Shown here: one piece after another, positions 36,067 through 45,622 of the stretch
Numbering within the stretch: position 1 is the first letter of the stretch
Layout: each line of letters begins with the position of its first letter
DNA from: BMS3BBIN04 sp964552465
Lineage (GTDB): Bacteria > Electryoneota > Electryoneia > Electryoneales > Electryoneaceae
Length of the DNA: 64,000 nucleotides
Direction: 5' to 3'
NCBI GenBank assembly: GCA_964552465.1
Contig: CAZKGR010000018.1
Coordinates: 1-64,000, forward strand
Translations under genes and position numbers: made by a program
The notes under the pieces: generated by a model
Databases searched by the model: none
What the model was told of the DNA's origin: nothing
Seen by the model: only the letters and a program-made list of their open reading frames with translations

Positions 36067-37810
36067 GAATGATTACTCCACGCGCGCTGCGCCCGTCAAC
36101 CTTGACAAGTAATGGTTTCAATAGACGGACATGACGAAGGTACTCTGTTTCCTGAACGAGTGGACGACGACTCAACCACTCGAAATCTATTGTGTTTGGA
36201 CTGTCATGCGAAACCGCAAAGTAATTTACCTGGAACGATGACAGGTTATGAAAGAAATGTGATCCTTGGCTAAGATCAACATTCATCTCAGGAGTTGTGA
36301 CTTCTACAATGCTCGATGCAGCTGAAATCTGACTCCAGACTACCGGTATGCCAAGCCACGGATCGCTCGTTCCCCAACGTCCAAATCCGATCAACAAACA
36401 AGGACGATTCTCACGCAGCAACGACAAGTTGATTGGCTCCAATTCCTGGGCGATCTGTGGTGTTTTCGCGGCGTTAAAGGATTCCGGCTTGAGATAGATA
36501 ATATCGAGTAATTGTTGATCTATGCCGTTGCCTAAAGCACGGTCGGATGAGAGTAGCAGGTCACGGTTTTCATAATCTGCTTCTGTGAGGGTCACATTCT
36601 CCTCAAACGCCACCATTGGACGAACCTGAAGAAAGCTGAATTTCGCCATGTCTTCAGATGATTTCGGGAGTTCAACGGCAAATTCGATCTCAACTTCTTG
36701 TCCAATCTCTTCTTCACATAACTTGAGAAGTCGTTGGACCAGTTTGTTTAATGGAAACAAACTGAATTGGAGCGTCGGACCAAAGTCAATTACACGCGGA
36801 CCATCGCGACCGATCCCTGGTTGCAAACGGTCTGATTGAGCATCGTAGGTCGAGGCAATGTGATTAAGGCTACCATCCTCTTCCGCCACATCGAGTCCTG
36901 CTTTAACCAGGTATTCTGCTTCCTGCAATGGATCAAATGTTGGAATATTACCGAGATTCACTGACCAGAAATCTGTCTGAGTGGTTTTGAGCAGATCCTG
37001 CATCGATCCCACTGGAGGAGGTAGCTTGGGGTAAGATGGGCAATAAGTCCATACCAAACCGCCGTCCACGATGTGCTTTCCCAGACCCAGCGCGAGATCA
37101 ACCACGCCTTGTTCCGGACGAGCGCGTCCGAATGCATAGTAGTTGAAGGAACGCCCAACGCCGGACAAAGTCGGATAGAAACGATCACCATGTTCACTGC
37201 CAGCGACTACCTGAATGATTACTGCCATCTCTTCATCGGCAGGATCAACATGTGCCTTTTCCATGTACAACCGCGCTTCACGGAACCATGTCGATGCCCA
37301 AACGAACTTGATCGCCTCAATCAATTTGTGAAACCGAGCAGTCGTGTCACTAAGGTTGTTTGGTATCATCTTGGTCGCGTAGACACCGGCGAACGGCTGG
37401 AACATGGCGTCTTCAAGTCGACTCGATGACCGAACTGCCAGCGGACCCTTCAACGTATCCGCAAGCGACATCAAGTCTCCAACATGCTTGCCGGGAAAGG
37501 TTGCTTTCTGAAATGCGCGACCGATGCGTTCGTCGGAAGGTGGATCGTCCAACAGCTCCTGCAACTTATTGAACTCGACGAAATCGCGAAACATCGAGGA
37601 ACGAAGCACTACCATTTCCGGAATGGTTACGTCAATGCTGGGAAATTCTCTTGGATCAAAGCGATCACGAAGAAGTTCGTCCATGAACGCTAATCCCAAT
37701 GCCTTGCCGCCAAATTCACCCGCACCAATAAACCGGTAGCGCTGTTCCGCCGTGTTTTGATGACGATGGAACGGGGTGGCATATGTGGCATCCTTGCCCA
37801 GCGTAGCCAT
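36059..37810 (-). CDS. PEP/pyruvate-binding ATP-grasp protein
   Basis: 583 aa from the ATG at 37810, which has GAGG eight bases upstream; an upstream extension would run into the next gene. The ATP-grasp region of PEP synthase type is clear (GAGEFGGKALGLAFMDELL, LAVRSSSRLEDAMFQPFAGVYAT, LGLGKHIVDGGLVW, FLQVRPM). The C-terminal region (LIGFGRWGTSDPWLGIPVVW, VDLSQGSHFFHNL) matches that of the next gene. No phosphohistidine (TSHxA) or TIM-barrel domain is present. The overlapping pair may form one complex. A phosphotransfer role is inferred; the acceptor is unknown. Confidence 0.75.
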   Translation of the reverse strand: MATLGKDATYATPFHRHQNTAEQRYRFIGAGEFGGKALGLAFMDELLRDRFDPREFPSIDVTIPEMVVLRSSMFRDFVEFNKLQELLDDPPSDERIGRAFQKATFPGKHVGDLMSLADTLKGPLAVRSSSRLEDAMFQPFAGVYATKMIPNNLSDTTARFHKLIEAIKFVWASTWFREARLYMEKAHVDPADEEMAVIIQVVAGSEHGDRFYPTLSGVGRSFNYYAFGRARPEQGVVDLALGLGKHIVDGGLVWTYCPSYPKLPPPVGSMQDLLKTTQTDFWSVNLGNIPTFDPLQEAEYLVKAGLDVAEEDGSLNHIASTYDAQSDRLQPGIGRDGPRVIDFGPTLQFSLFPLNKLVQRLLKLCEEEIGQEVEIEFAVELPKSSEDMAKFSFLQVRPMVAFEENVTLTEADYENRDLLLSSDRALGNGIDQQLLDIIYLKPESFNAAKTPQIAQELEPINLSLLRENRPCLLIGFGRWGTSDPWLGIPVVWSQISAASSIVEVTTPEMNVDLSQGSHFFHNLSSFQVNYFAVSHDSPNTIDFEWLSRRPLVQETEYLRHVRLLKPLLVKVDGRSARGVIIHG

Positions 37811-37898
37811 TGCTTCATCCTCGCTTGTTGAGTGAGATAATCCGCTAACCTCAAAGGTACCGAGGGATTGAGAAAACGACAATGGCAGGAGAGAGCGC

Positions 37899-38750
37899 TT
37901 ACATACGATATGCAATGCCCAAATAGAACGAGGAAGGCCAACGGCGATCCAGGAAATCGTCATGAGGATGATGCCCGGCAAACACTGAGAAATTGCCGCC
38001 AGACCGTTGAATTATAAGGCTCAAGCGTACATCACCCCGGTGACGCCAACGTTCATCCGCACTCTCACGCAGTAGCATCAGGTCCCATTGTACCCGAGCT
38101 TCGACCAACAGAGATTTGTACACCGGCCACACTCCAGCTACATATCCCTCTGCCTGCCCTTGCTGCAATGGATGGTTGCCAAGAATGGTTGCGGGACCGC
38201 CGTGTATGAACGGTCCTGCGAATACATACATATCCCAAGTCGGTCGATTTTCCCACCACGCGCGCATCGTGGTCGAACCATAAACATCGACCGGTGATGT
38301 TGTCCCGAACCCAAATCCCGCCTGCGTGAAGAATGTGCTCATCGGTGAACGGATGTCGATCTCGTGATAGCACCACCGTTCCCAGTGTGAGAACACAGCA
38401 ATTCTGTTCGCGAGTTGCCAGCGCCAGCTGAGAAACTGGGCGCTGTCAATGTGACGCGGGTTGAACGGTGTGATCGAGGCGCTATGATCAAATCCAGCCG
38501 CTTCACGATATCCCGCGCCGAACCAGACCGCATGACCATATCCTTCACCAATCTGGAACAGAAGCTCCGCACCGTAGTCCCAGGTGGCGGTTGGATCTTT
38601 TTCCGTATGCTGGTACGCCCAGGTGTGCCCGGCCGGGGAGAAAGTCCAGTCCCAGCCAGCAGTCTCAAAGGCTTCCTGGGCTGGAGCTGGTGTGAAGAAT
38701 GCAAATGAGAAGACAGTCACTAATGCAATCAGAAGGTGGGTGAACCGCAT
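37899..38750 (-). CDS. Outer-membrane or periplasmic beta-rich protein of unknown function
   Basis: 283 aa from the ATG at 38750, which starts a signal peptide ending PAPAQ. The mature part is rich in aromatic residues and alternating strands (WFGAGYREAAGF, FLSWRWQLANRIAVFSHWE, MYVFAGPFIHGG) and ends in a strand with a terminal aromatic pattern (SSFYLGIAYRM), typical of outer-membrane barrels of the DUF/Omp type. I do not recognise the family. It may be co-transcribed with the PEP-binding genes 88 bases downstream. Confidence 0.6.
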   Translation of the reverse strand: MRFTHLLIALVTVFSFAFFTPAPAQEAFETAGWDWTFSPAGHTWAYQHTEKDPTATWDYGAELLFQIGEGYGHAVWFGAGYREAAGFDHSASITPFNPRHIDSAQFLSWRWQLANRIAVFSHWERWCYHEIDIRSPMSTFFTQAGFGFGTTSPVDVYGSTTMRAWWENRPTWDMYVFAGPFIHGGPATILGNHPLQQGQAEGYVAGVWPVYKSLLVEARVQWDLMLLRESADERWRHRGDVRLSLIIQRSGGNFSVFAGHHPHDDFLDRRWPSSFYLGIAYRM

Positions 38751-38886
38751 CGCCAGAACCTCGCGCGTGAACGTCATAGGTGAACAGGGCAGTATCACGT
38801 CGGTCGAGACAAACTACGGTTTTGCTGTGCTTCAGGGAACAGTATACCTTCCTGTTTCACAGTGAACGGGATCAACCGAGACGACG

Positions 38887-39372
38887 ATGATCGATCTGGA
38901 TCGTATATACATGGAAATGGCGCTGCACCTCGCCGAAGAAGCGGCCCGTGCGGACGAAGTCCCTATCGGCGCAGTGATCGTCAAGGACGGCAAGGTGATC
39001 GGCAAGGGCCGCAATCGCACGATGGCGCTGAACGATCCCACAGCGCACGCCGAGATGGACGCGATAACTGCCGCGACGAACACACTGGGCGAGCGTTACC
39101 TCAACGGTGCGACGATGTATGTCACCCTCGAGCCGTGCCCAATGTGCGCGGGCGCGTTGTGGCTGGCGCGAATCGAACGACTGGTCTACGCCGCCGCTGA
39201 CCCGAAAGCGGGCGCCATCGAGTCGCTGTACCGTCTTCACGACGATCCCCGCCTCAATCACCAATACCCCATAACCACCGGTGTGCTCGAAGATCAAGCA
39301 GGTGAGCTGCTGCGAACCTACTTCCAGAGGAAAAGACAGGAAAAGAGAGAAAAAGACAGTAACGGACAGTAA
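38887..39372 (+). CDS. tadA: tRNA-specific adenosine-34 deaminase
   Basis: 161 aa. Zinc site: His54 and Glu56 in HAEMDAI, Cys84 and Cys87 in EPCPMCAGA. The enzyme makes inosine at the wobble position of tRNA-Arg. The VPIGAVIVKDGKVIGKG and RNRTMALNDPTAHAE segments are characteristic. The coding end contains ten-base imperfect repeats of GACAGTAA type that encode the Lys/Glu-rich tail and run past the stop, so the C-terminus is probably variable among relatives. Confidence 0.93.
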   Translation: MIDLDRIYMEMALHLAEEAARADEVPIGAVIVKDGKVIGKGRNRTMALNDPTAHAEMDAITAATNTLGERYLNGATMYVTLEPCPMCAGALWLARIERLVYAAADPKAGAIESLYRLHDDPRLNHQYPITTGVLEDQAGELLRTYFQRKRQEKREKDSNGQ

Positions 39373-39394
39373 AAGACAGTAACCGCAAGATCCA

Positions 39395-40399
39395 TCAATC
39401 TGGTGGTGAGCTGGAATCTATCCCACCCCTGTAGATATGCCGCCCGAGCAGGTTGACCCACTCGGTGAAGTCGCTGTCTGATCCCTCATTCTTCTTCAGG
39501 ATGCGGTCGAGGGCGTTGAGCTTGCTGTCGATCTCGTCGAGGAAATACAGCACGAACGCTTCACGGGTCTTTGGAACTACCGGGCTGCTCTGTTCGAGCA
39601 AACCCTGATGGCTAAGCACTAGGTGCTTGAGCTGCACGGCGGTCGCGTCGTCCAATTCCTCGACATCATCCATACGCCGTTGCAGGTACTCCGCGCCGAT
39701 GACGATGTGGCCTTCCAAGCGTCCACGAGTAGTGTAATCGATCACCGTGTCCGCCCGCAATTCCCACAATTTGCCGACATCGTGGAAGATCGCACCTGCG
39801 ATCAACAGGTCGCGGTTCAGGTCAGGATAATGCGCGCACATCTTCTCAATCAATCCGACGATTGACGCTGTGTGTTCGAGCAGGCCGCCGACGTAGCCGT
39901 GATGCCACATCTTGCCCGCCGGGGAACGTGTGAACCCAGCGACAAACTCGTCGTCCTCGAGTAAATGGTCGAGTAATGTTTTCAAGCCGGAGTGGGTGAT
40001 TTCCTCAACGGCAGCCCGGATGATATCCCAATCCTGTTCCGGATCACGGTCACTGGTAGGAATGAATCGATCTTCATCGACTTCATCGCCGTCGTTCACC
40101 AGACGGATCTGATGCAGTTTCAGCTCGAGATTACCCTGATACTCCTGCGGTGTGGCACGGACTTTGACCAGTGAACCAACCGAAAACACCTTGTGGAAAG
40201 TATCCGCTTCATCCCACAGGTTAGCCTTGATATGCCCGGTTCGATCACCCAGATCGAGATAGAGATACGGTTTATTGTCGCGGGTGGTTCGTAATTCAGA
40301 CTTACGTACTGCGAGGAAAGTGTCTAACTGTTCTCCGGGGGCGAATTCATCTATGAACGGCCACACATAGTGCGGGCCATCAGCGGAATTAGTTGTCAT
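39395..40399 (-). CDS. YhaM-like 3'-5' exoribonuclease (OB-fold plus HD domain)
   Basis: 334 aa. An N-terminal OB-fold nucleic-acid-binding domain (LDTFLAVRKSELRTTRDNKPYLYLDLGD pattern) is followed by an HD domain (MWHHGYVGGLLEHTASIV, LIAGAIFHDVGKLWEL, LVLSHQG). This order is that of the YhaM/Cbf1 family, which degrades RNA (and single-stranded DNA) from the 3' end. Metal ligands are the His of HHGY/LLEH and the HD pair. It is predicted cytoplasmic. It follows the 57-aa membrane peptide and threonine aldolase genes in the same direction. Confidence 0.9.
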   Translation of the reverse strand: MTTNSADGPHYVWPFIDEFAPGEQLDTFLAVRKSELRTTRDNKPYLYLDLGDRTGHIKANLWDEADTFHKVFSVGSLVKVRATPQEYQGNLELKLHQIRLVNDGDEVDEDRFIPTSDRDPEQDWDIIRAAVEEITHSGLKTLLDHLLEDDEFVAGFTRSPAGKMWHHGYVGGLLEHTASIVGLIEKMCAHYPDLNRDLLIAGAIFHDVGKLWELRADTVIDYTTRGRLEGHIVIGAEYLQRRMDDVEELDDATAVQLKHLVLSHQGLLEQSSPVVPKTREAFVLYFLDEIDSKLNALDRILKKNEGSDSDFTEWVNLLGRHIYRGGIDSSSPPD

Positions 40400-40429
40400 C
40401 TTGCACCCGGTGCGTTTAGGTGGGAAACC

Positions 40430-40603
40430 TCATTCTTCCAGCTTGTCCAACTGATCCATCATCGCTTCGAGATCTTCAATTGTTTGTTCCGGATCATCTA
40501 ACTCGCGTTCAATGGCCGCGTTCAACTCCTTCAGCATGCGAAGCAGTGTGAAGAGGGTCGCCAGCGACACGAGCAGTGCAATGATGAGGACGAGTATATC
40601 CAT
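40430..40603 (-). CDS. 57-aa single-pass membrane peptide with coiled-coil tail
   Basis: A short gene in tight linkage: its ATG comes two bases after the stop of the threonine aldolase gene and it ends 30 bases before the YhaM-like start. The N-terminal helix (MDILVLIIALLVSLATLFTL) is a clear membrane segment. The remainder is acidic and helical with heptad spacing (LLRMLKELNAAIERELDD, EDLEAMMDQLDKLEE). I do not recognise it. Position and codon use support a real gene, since the frame closes cleanly between two genes. Confidence 0.6.
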   Translation of the reverse strand: MDILVLIIALLVSLATLFTLLRMLKELNAAIERELDDPEQTIEDLEAMMDQLDKLEE

Positions 40604-40605
40604 AA

Positions 40606-41634
40606 TCACGCCGGTATCAGTTCGTGAAACGCTTGCAAAGTTTCGTCAATGCCGGAATCATCTACGTCCATGTGAGTAACCAGACGCATACGGCCGGCAT
40701 CGAACGAAATCGTACCGATTCCACGCTCATTAAGCTTATCCATCAGCTCGAGCGCCGAACCGTCCTTGAAAGTTAACCACACGATGTTCGTATGCAACCC
40801 TTCCAAGTCAACATCTATCGTATCGAAGCGGTTCAGTTCTTCGCCGAGTTGCTTTGCGCGACGGTGGTCGTCATGCAATTTGGAACGATGATTATTAATC
40901 GCATACAACGCGCCCGCCGCGATGATCCCCGCCTGACGCATGCCGCCGCCTAAGCGTTTCCGCCATCGATGTGCTTCGTCAATGAACTCAGCTGAACCCG
41001 CGACTGCGCTGCCTACAGGTGCGCCCAATCCCTTGCTGAAGCACACGGAGACGGTGTCAGCATACGATGCCCACACCTTTTCTTCGATTCCACTTCCGGC
41101 TGTAGCATTCCACAAGCGTGCACCGTCGAGATGGATCAGCAGATCGTGCTCATCAGCCAGTTTGCGATGCTCTTTAACAATATCCAACGGCCAGATCGCG
41201 CCGCCGCCGCCGTTGGACGTGTTTTCAATCTCGATGATGCGGGAAGGGGGGAAGTGGTGATCAGCCGGACGCAGTCGTTTGGCAATATCATCCGCCGTGA
41301 AAATACCGCGATCACCAGGCAATGGCCAAAGTTGTGCACGTGTGATTACTGGAACCGCCGCAGCTTCGTAGTTGAAGATGTGCGCTTTTTCGCTGCAGTA
41401 GATCTCGGTGCCGGTACCCGCGTTAACCGCCAACGCAAGCTGGTTGGCCATCGTACCGGATGGGACATACAAGGCTGCTTCCTTGCCGAGCACATCAGCA
41501 ACACGTTCTTCCAGTGCATGGATCGTAGGATCTTCGGAAAACACATCATCGCCGACTTCGGCCTCAGCCATTACACGACGCATCTCCGGGGTCGGCTTGG
41601 TCACCGTATCACTACGTAAATCAACACGAAACAT
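40606..41634 (-). CDS. ltaE: Low-specificity L-threonine aldolase
   Basis: 342 aa, PLP-dependent fold type I. It cleaves L-threonine or allo-threonine to glycine and acetaldehyde. VDLRSDTVTKPTPEMRRVM at the start, VGDDVFSEDPT and IHLDGARLWNA are family signatures, and the PLP lysine is Lys201 in SVCFSKGLGAPVGS. GGAG precedes the ATG at 41634; a GTG one codon earlier is possible. It heads a short run with the small membrane peptide and YhaM-like genes. Confidence 0.93.
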   Translation of the reverse strand: MFRVDLRSDTVTKPTPEMRRVMAEAEVGDDVFSEDPTIHALEERVADVLGKEAALYVPSGTMANQLALAVNAGTGTEIYCSEKAHIFNYEAAAVPVITRAQLWPLPGDRGIFTADDIAKRLRPADHHFPPSRIIEIENTSNGGGGAIWPLDIVKEHRKLADEHDLLIHLDGARLWNATAGSGIEEKVWASYADTVSVCFSKGLGAPVGSAVAGSAEFIDEAHRWRKRLGGGMRQAGIIAAGALYAINNHRSKLHDDHRRAKQLGEELNRFDTIDVDLEGLHTNIVWLTFKDGSALELMDKLNERGIGTISFDAGRMRLVTHMDVDDSGIDETLQAFHELIPA

Positions 41635-41651
41635 CACGGCTCCACATTATA

Positions 41652-42746
41652 TCATTCAGGTTCGTTATGGAATATCACGCCTGCACGCAATATATATGGG
41701 ACAACATCATCATAGACTGTCCGCGTGATTTCATCGCCAGTATGGAGCAATATGCCTGCAGCTGTATAGGCGATAAGCTCTTCGCTTAAAATGTACGATC
41801 CACCAATTCCGAGCTGGGTAAAAGTTAAATCTTCAGGATCAGAAATACGGTAACGAACGCCAGTTCGCAGGCTGATCAACTCATTGATTTGCAGGAATCC
41901 TGAAACTCCGGTACTAATCAAGTTGGTTGTGAGATCGGTGCTGACGCCATCGATTTGGATCATATCCGTTTTATAGATAAGCAAATCTGCTTCGACACCT
42001 GCAAATGAATTTGCCCAACCGATCCCGGCCCGCACGCCCGGCGCACCGCTGTAACTGATGTAGTTCTTGTTGCGCAAAGATCCTAACACAGGCTGTTCTA
42101 TCGTGAATTGGCCCGTCGCAGGGGTTTCTAACGACACACCCCACCGCCAGTTTTCCATTGATTTCTTAATTCCCAGGCGGGCAAACCACAGCAATGGCGT
42201 ATAAAGCGTATCCTGCGCGGACTCGTTTTCAAGAACACCATCCCTGGCTCGACCAAGAATCGGTCCAGCGCTGATGCCCAGGGAATACCCGTTGCCGAGA
42301 GTGTGAGCATAGGATGCGGAAATTTCCGAATACGAAATCGAATTTCGCGTCTCGCCTATGCGTGAGTACTTGGCGCTCGACTCTTCCACATTTCGTCCAA
42401 TGAATCCCAGTCCGATCGCGCTGTTTTTCAGAGAATACAAGTATCCGAACATTCCTAAACCGGCCTTGTATTCAGATGGGGAAACGCGGGCTTCAGTGGC
42501 GTAGGAGCTGGTTAGAATCGAACCAGCGTAGATTTGATGGTGTTCGGTGAGTAAACCGCCGGGATTGGTCCACATGGACATTACGCCGTCGTCCAGTACC
42601 ATCATGCTGTTTGCACTGGCAGTATTCAGAGTCGTTCCGGCGGACAGAAAACTGTTGTACACACTCAAGTCATCTGCTTTCACGATTCCAATTGACAGCA
42701 AGTATGCAGCAATGGAGGTGACAAATATGCGTAGTGAAATACTCAT
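41652..42746 (-). CDS. Outer-membrane beta-barrel, PorV/FadL-like layout
   Basis: 364 aa. A signal peptide ends GIVKADD. The mature N-terminus (LNTASANSMMVLDDGVMSMWTNPGGLL) has the 'N-P-G-G/A-L' turn shared by PorV/PorQ and FadL-like barrels. Strand-like segments follow to the end (YILRAGVIFHNEPE). It lies just after a second barrel gene (42765-43559) in the same direction, separated by 18 bases, so the two are probably co-transcribed. Cargo or ligand unknown. Confidence 0.65.
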   Translation of the reverse strand: MSISLRIFVTSIAAYLLSIGIVKADDLSVYNSFLSAGTTLNTASANSMMVLDDGVMSMWTNPGGLLTEHHQIYAGSILTSSYATEARVSPSEYKAGLGMFGYLYSLKNSAIGLGFIGRNVEESSAKYSRIGETRNSISYSEISASYAHTLGNGYSLGISAGPILGRARDGVLENESAQDTLYTPLLWFARLGIKKSMENWRWGVSLETPATGQFTIEQPVLGSLRNKNYISYSGAPGVRAGIGWANSFAGVEADLLIYKTDMIQIDGVSTDLTTNLISTGVSGFLQINELISLRTGVRYRISDPEDLTFTQLGIGGSYILSEELIAYTAAGILLHTGDEITRTVYDDVVPYILRAGVIFHNEPE

Positions 42747-42764
42747 GAAATAAGCAGACCAGGG

Positions 42765-43559
42765 TTAGAGCGAGAAGGTTTCGACGTAGACGATTTTCAG
42801 CGAACGTCCGAAGCCTTCTGTGTTGTCAGAAGTATTCAACAGGTCATATGCATCAAACTGAATCGCCAGCGCCTTGGCAAATGAGAACCTGACCGCAGCG
42901 TTCAAGTAACCGTATTCGCCTTCACCGAATTTATTTTCGAGGATGTTGTCATCCAATGTGAGATCATACTCGCCGATGATCGTCAATTGTTCATTCAGGC
43001 TGAAGTCCACTCCCAGGTACCCATCCCAACCACGCTGTTCCTGAACTTCAATTGTGTTGTAATTGACACCTGCGTGGATTCCGAATCCCCCATACGCTGA
43101 CCGAAAATTGCGCGACACCGCCGCGAATGCGCCCGGTGCCTTGTACAAATAACGCTCTTCTTCCTCAAACCATGGACCTGATCCCTGCATCTCGAAGCCG
43201 ATTGTTATTGCGGGGAGAGTCATTGACTCTTCAATCAGACGATACTTGACCAGAACACCTGGAAGCTCATTTCCACCAAACTCATCGTAACCTAGAATTT
43301 GCTCGCCGCCGTAGGAGATGCCGAACATGAAACGGTGGAAGAGGCCAACACTAACCCCGGCAAGCAATCCGCCATTGCCATATGCGCTAACGTTGAGACC
43401 ATACTGACCTTGTTTCAACGTGCCCGCCGTTGGATTGACAACGAGGTGCTGCATTTCGAGTGCGGAAGTGTTATCAGGAACCTGTGAAAACACTGGTGAT
43501 GAACAAATCAGGATGGTCAAGAAGCATGGTAAGAGGAATCGCATTCCGCAGCGTGGCAT
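42765..43559 (-). CDS. Outer-membrane beta-barrel protein
   Basis: 264 aa from the ATG at 43559, which has GGAG eight bases upstream; the longer in-frame version has no ribosome site. The signal peptide is CFLTILICSSPVFSQ. The body alternates strands and turns (YGLNVSAYGNGGLLAGVSVGLF, FGISYGGEQILGY, LTIIGEYDLTLDD, YLNAAVRFSFAKALAIQFDAYDLL). It ends SLKIVYVETFSL, an outer-membrane-like last strand. This resembles YjbH/DUF-type transport barrels, but I cannot fix the family. Confidence 0.6.
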   Translation of the reverse strand: MPRCGMRFLLPCFLTILICSSPVFSQVPDNTSALEMQHLVVNPTAGTLKQGQYGLNVSAYGNGGLLAGVSVGLFHRFMFGISYGGEQILGYDEFGGNELPGVLVKYRLIEESMTLPAITIGFEMQGSGPWFEEEERYLYKAPGAFAAVSRNFRSAYGGFGIHAGVNYNTIEVQEQRGWDGYLGVDFSLNEQLTIIGEYDLTLDDNILENKFGEGEYGYLNAAVRFSFAKALAIQFDAYDLLNTSDNTEGFGRSLKIVYVETFSL

Positions 43560-43870
43560 GGATGAGCTCCATCGTAGGATTGCGCGGTAAACAGGAACCG
43601 CTGACGATGTATGAATATAGTGAACGTGGGAGAGCCCGTGGAAACTGTCTTTCATCAAATGAGTGGTATGTTGGTACCGCTCAAAGTGGAGGTAAGTGCA
43701 GCTTGCACCCGGGTGGGGGTGAGGCTACCTTCACGCGCTAACGTAAAAAAGCTTTCACACACAAACGTTGTTCCCCTCCGGAGGGAGAGCTGCGCGAATC
43801 TTCGAACGATGCCAGGTGGCAATCAATGGATTCTGTCGCAGACTGGGGATACGCAGGAGATGGATACGAG

Positions 43871-45622
43871 ATGAAGATTAAACTGATGACGCTGTTTCTC
43901 GCCCTGGTAGCGTTGGGAATGCTCTGGGGTTGTGGTGAACGGCTTGGCGACGACGTTGTAATGGTTGTCGATGGTGATGAAATGAGTACCGAAGAGTTCC
44001 GCAACATGGCGCTGCGCAGATTCGGTGGCGAAATGATGTTGGAAACTCAGACCCAGGAAACTATGGACGGATATGTCAATACCGTTCTCGAATCTGAGTT
44101 AATTGCGGTGGACGGGCGTGCGAAAGGCTATGCCAATCGTCCAGAAGTCCTGACCGCATATGAAGAAGCTCGCAACATGGCAGCTATCGGTGAACTGTAC
44201 ACTCGAGTGATCGTTGACTCGCTGCTGCCGGAAGATTCGCTGAAGGTCTTTTACGAACGCGATGGTTTCGAAATCAACGCATCCCATATCCTAGTTCGTA
44301 TTGACGCCGACACAGACTCCGTAGGTGCCTACGAAGAAATCGTTAGCATTCGCAAAACGATTGTTGACGAGAATGAAGTTGTTGATAGCACGGCGTTTTC
44401 CAACGCGGCCGTCAAGTACAGCGAAGACACATCTTCACAAGATGGTAACCTCGGATTTTTCCGGCGTGGTGAGATGGTACCGACATTTGAGAATGTCGCC
44501 TTTGTTACCTCTCCAAATACCATGTCCGAACCAGTATATACCCCGTTTGGCTGGCACCTGATCTTCACCCATGAGATCAATGCCATCGAAGATCGCCCGA
44601 CTTTTGAAGAGGATCGGGATCGCATCCAGCAGCTTGCCATGCGTGAACATGGCCAACGACTGGTGACTGCCGCGCGTGAATATGTGTTCGCTCTGGAAGA
44701 CTCGCGCGAAGTTGACTTCCAGATGGACAACATCACAACCATCTTTAATACTATTAATCCAAAGCTACCTAATACTGACCCGTTCAGCCTGCTTACCGAA
44801 GATCAGCTTGAACTGGTGATGGTGACCTACGATACGGGTGAGTACACAGCGGGCGACCTGCGCGAATACGTCCGCCGACATATGAGCAATCGCAAGTTTG
44901 ACGATACGGCTATGGTCCGGGCAATAGTTGAGAACTGGATCACAGAAAAAGTACTGCTGCCGGGCGATGCTGAAGCGCGTGGTTTCCTTAGCCTGCCGAT
45001 AGTAATGGATCAAGCAAAAGAAGCCTCCGACAATAGAATCCGCCAGATTGTTAATCAGGAATTGAACCAGCTACCCGAGGCGACTGACGAAGAACTGGTT
45101 TCGTACTACGGAGACCACGCTGAAGAGTACATGCTGGATGCGCAGTACACATTGATTGAAGTGCTGGTGTCTGATCGCGAATTAGCCGACAGCATCAAGG
45201 AAATGGCAGAGAGCGGCGAAGAGTCGTTGAAGGATCTGGCTGTTGAGCACACCGAACGTCCTGGAGTACAGGAAAAGGAAGGTATCTTCGGACCCATTCG
45301 TAAAGCACAATACGGCGCGATTGGTCGGAATGCTGCAACCGCAGAAATAGGCACCGTTGTCGGGCCGCTGCGGGTGCAGGATAAATGGTCGGTGTTTAAG
45401 GTAATCTCGAAGGAAGAGCCGCGTCCAGATGAGTTCGACAACGTTCGCGACAAAGTGAATGTGGACTGGCGTTCATGGGCACGTGATCAGCGTAAGGAAG
45501 CCTACATGGACAGCCTGTTGAACACGATCGATCATACAGTCAACAAGCGTGCGCTGGAAATCACATTCCCGCACACGGTTTGGGCTGGTGAAGGGGATGC
45601 AGGCGATCAGTCAGATTCGTAA
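43871..45622 (+). CDS. PpiC/SurA-type peptidyl-prolyl isomerase lipoprotein
   Basis: 583 aa from the ATG at 43871. The signal peptide carries the lipobox LWGC, so it is a lipoprotein. A SurA-N-like chaperone helix region is followed by a parvulin domain (NASHILVRIDADTDS, then NLGFFRRGEMVPTFENVAF, FGWHLIFTHEI) and a second, weaker one (YTLIEVLVSDRELAD, EGIFGPIRKAQYGAIG, DKWSVFKVISKEE). It is the first of three foldase genes in tandem. Periplasmic folding of outer-membrane proteins is the likely role. Confidence 0.87.
   Translation: MKIKLMTLFLALVALGMLWGCGERLGDDVVMVVDGDEMSTEEFRNMALRRFGGEMMLETQTQETMDGYVNTVLESELIAVDGRAKGYANRPEVLTAYEEARNMAAIGELYTRVIVDSLLPEDSLKVFYERDGFEINASHILVRIDADTDSVGAYEEIVSIRKTIVDENEVVDSTAFSNAAVKYSEDTSSQDGNLGFFRRGEMVPTFENVAFVTSPNTMSEPVYTPFGWHLIFTHEINAIEDRPTFEEDRDRIQQLAMREHGQRLVTAAREYVFALEDSREVDFQMDNITTIFNTINPKLPNTDPFSLLTEDQLELVMVTYDTGEYTAGDLREYVRRHMSNRKFDDTAMVRAIVENWITEKVLLPGDAEARGFLSLPIVMDQAKEASDNRIRQIVNQELNQLPEATDEELVSYYGDHAEEYMLDAQYTLIEVLVSDRELADSIKEMAESGEESLKDLAVEHTERPGVQEKEGIFGPIRKAQYGAIGRNAATAEIGTVVGPLRVQDKWSVFKVISKEEPRPDEFDNVRDKVNVDWRSWARDQRKEAYMDSLLNTIDHTVNKRALEITFPHTVWAGEGDAGDQSDS

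Noticed and set aside
32866..37810. PEP synthase or pyruvate phosphate dikinase
   Set aside because: The phosphohistidine and PEP-utilising domains are absent in both proteins.
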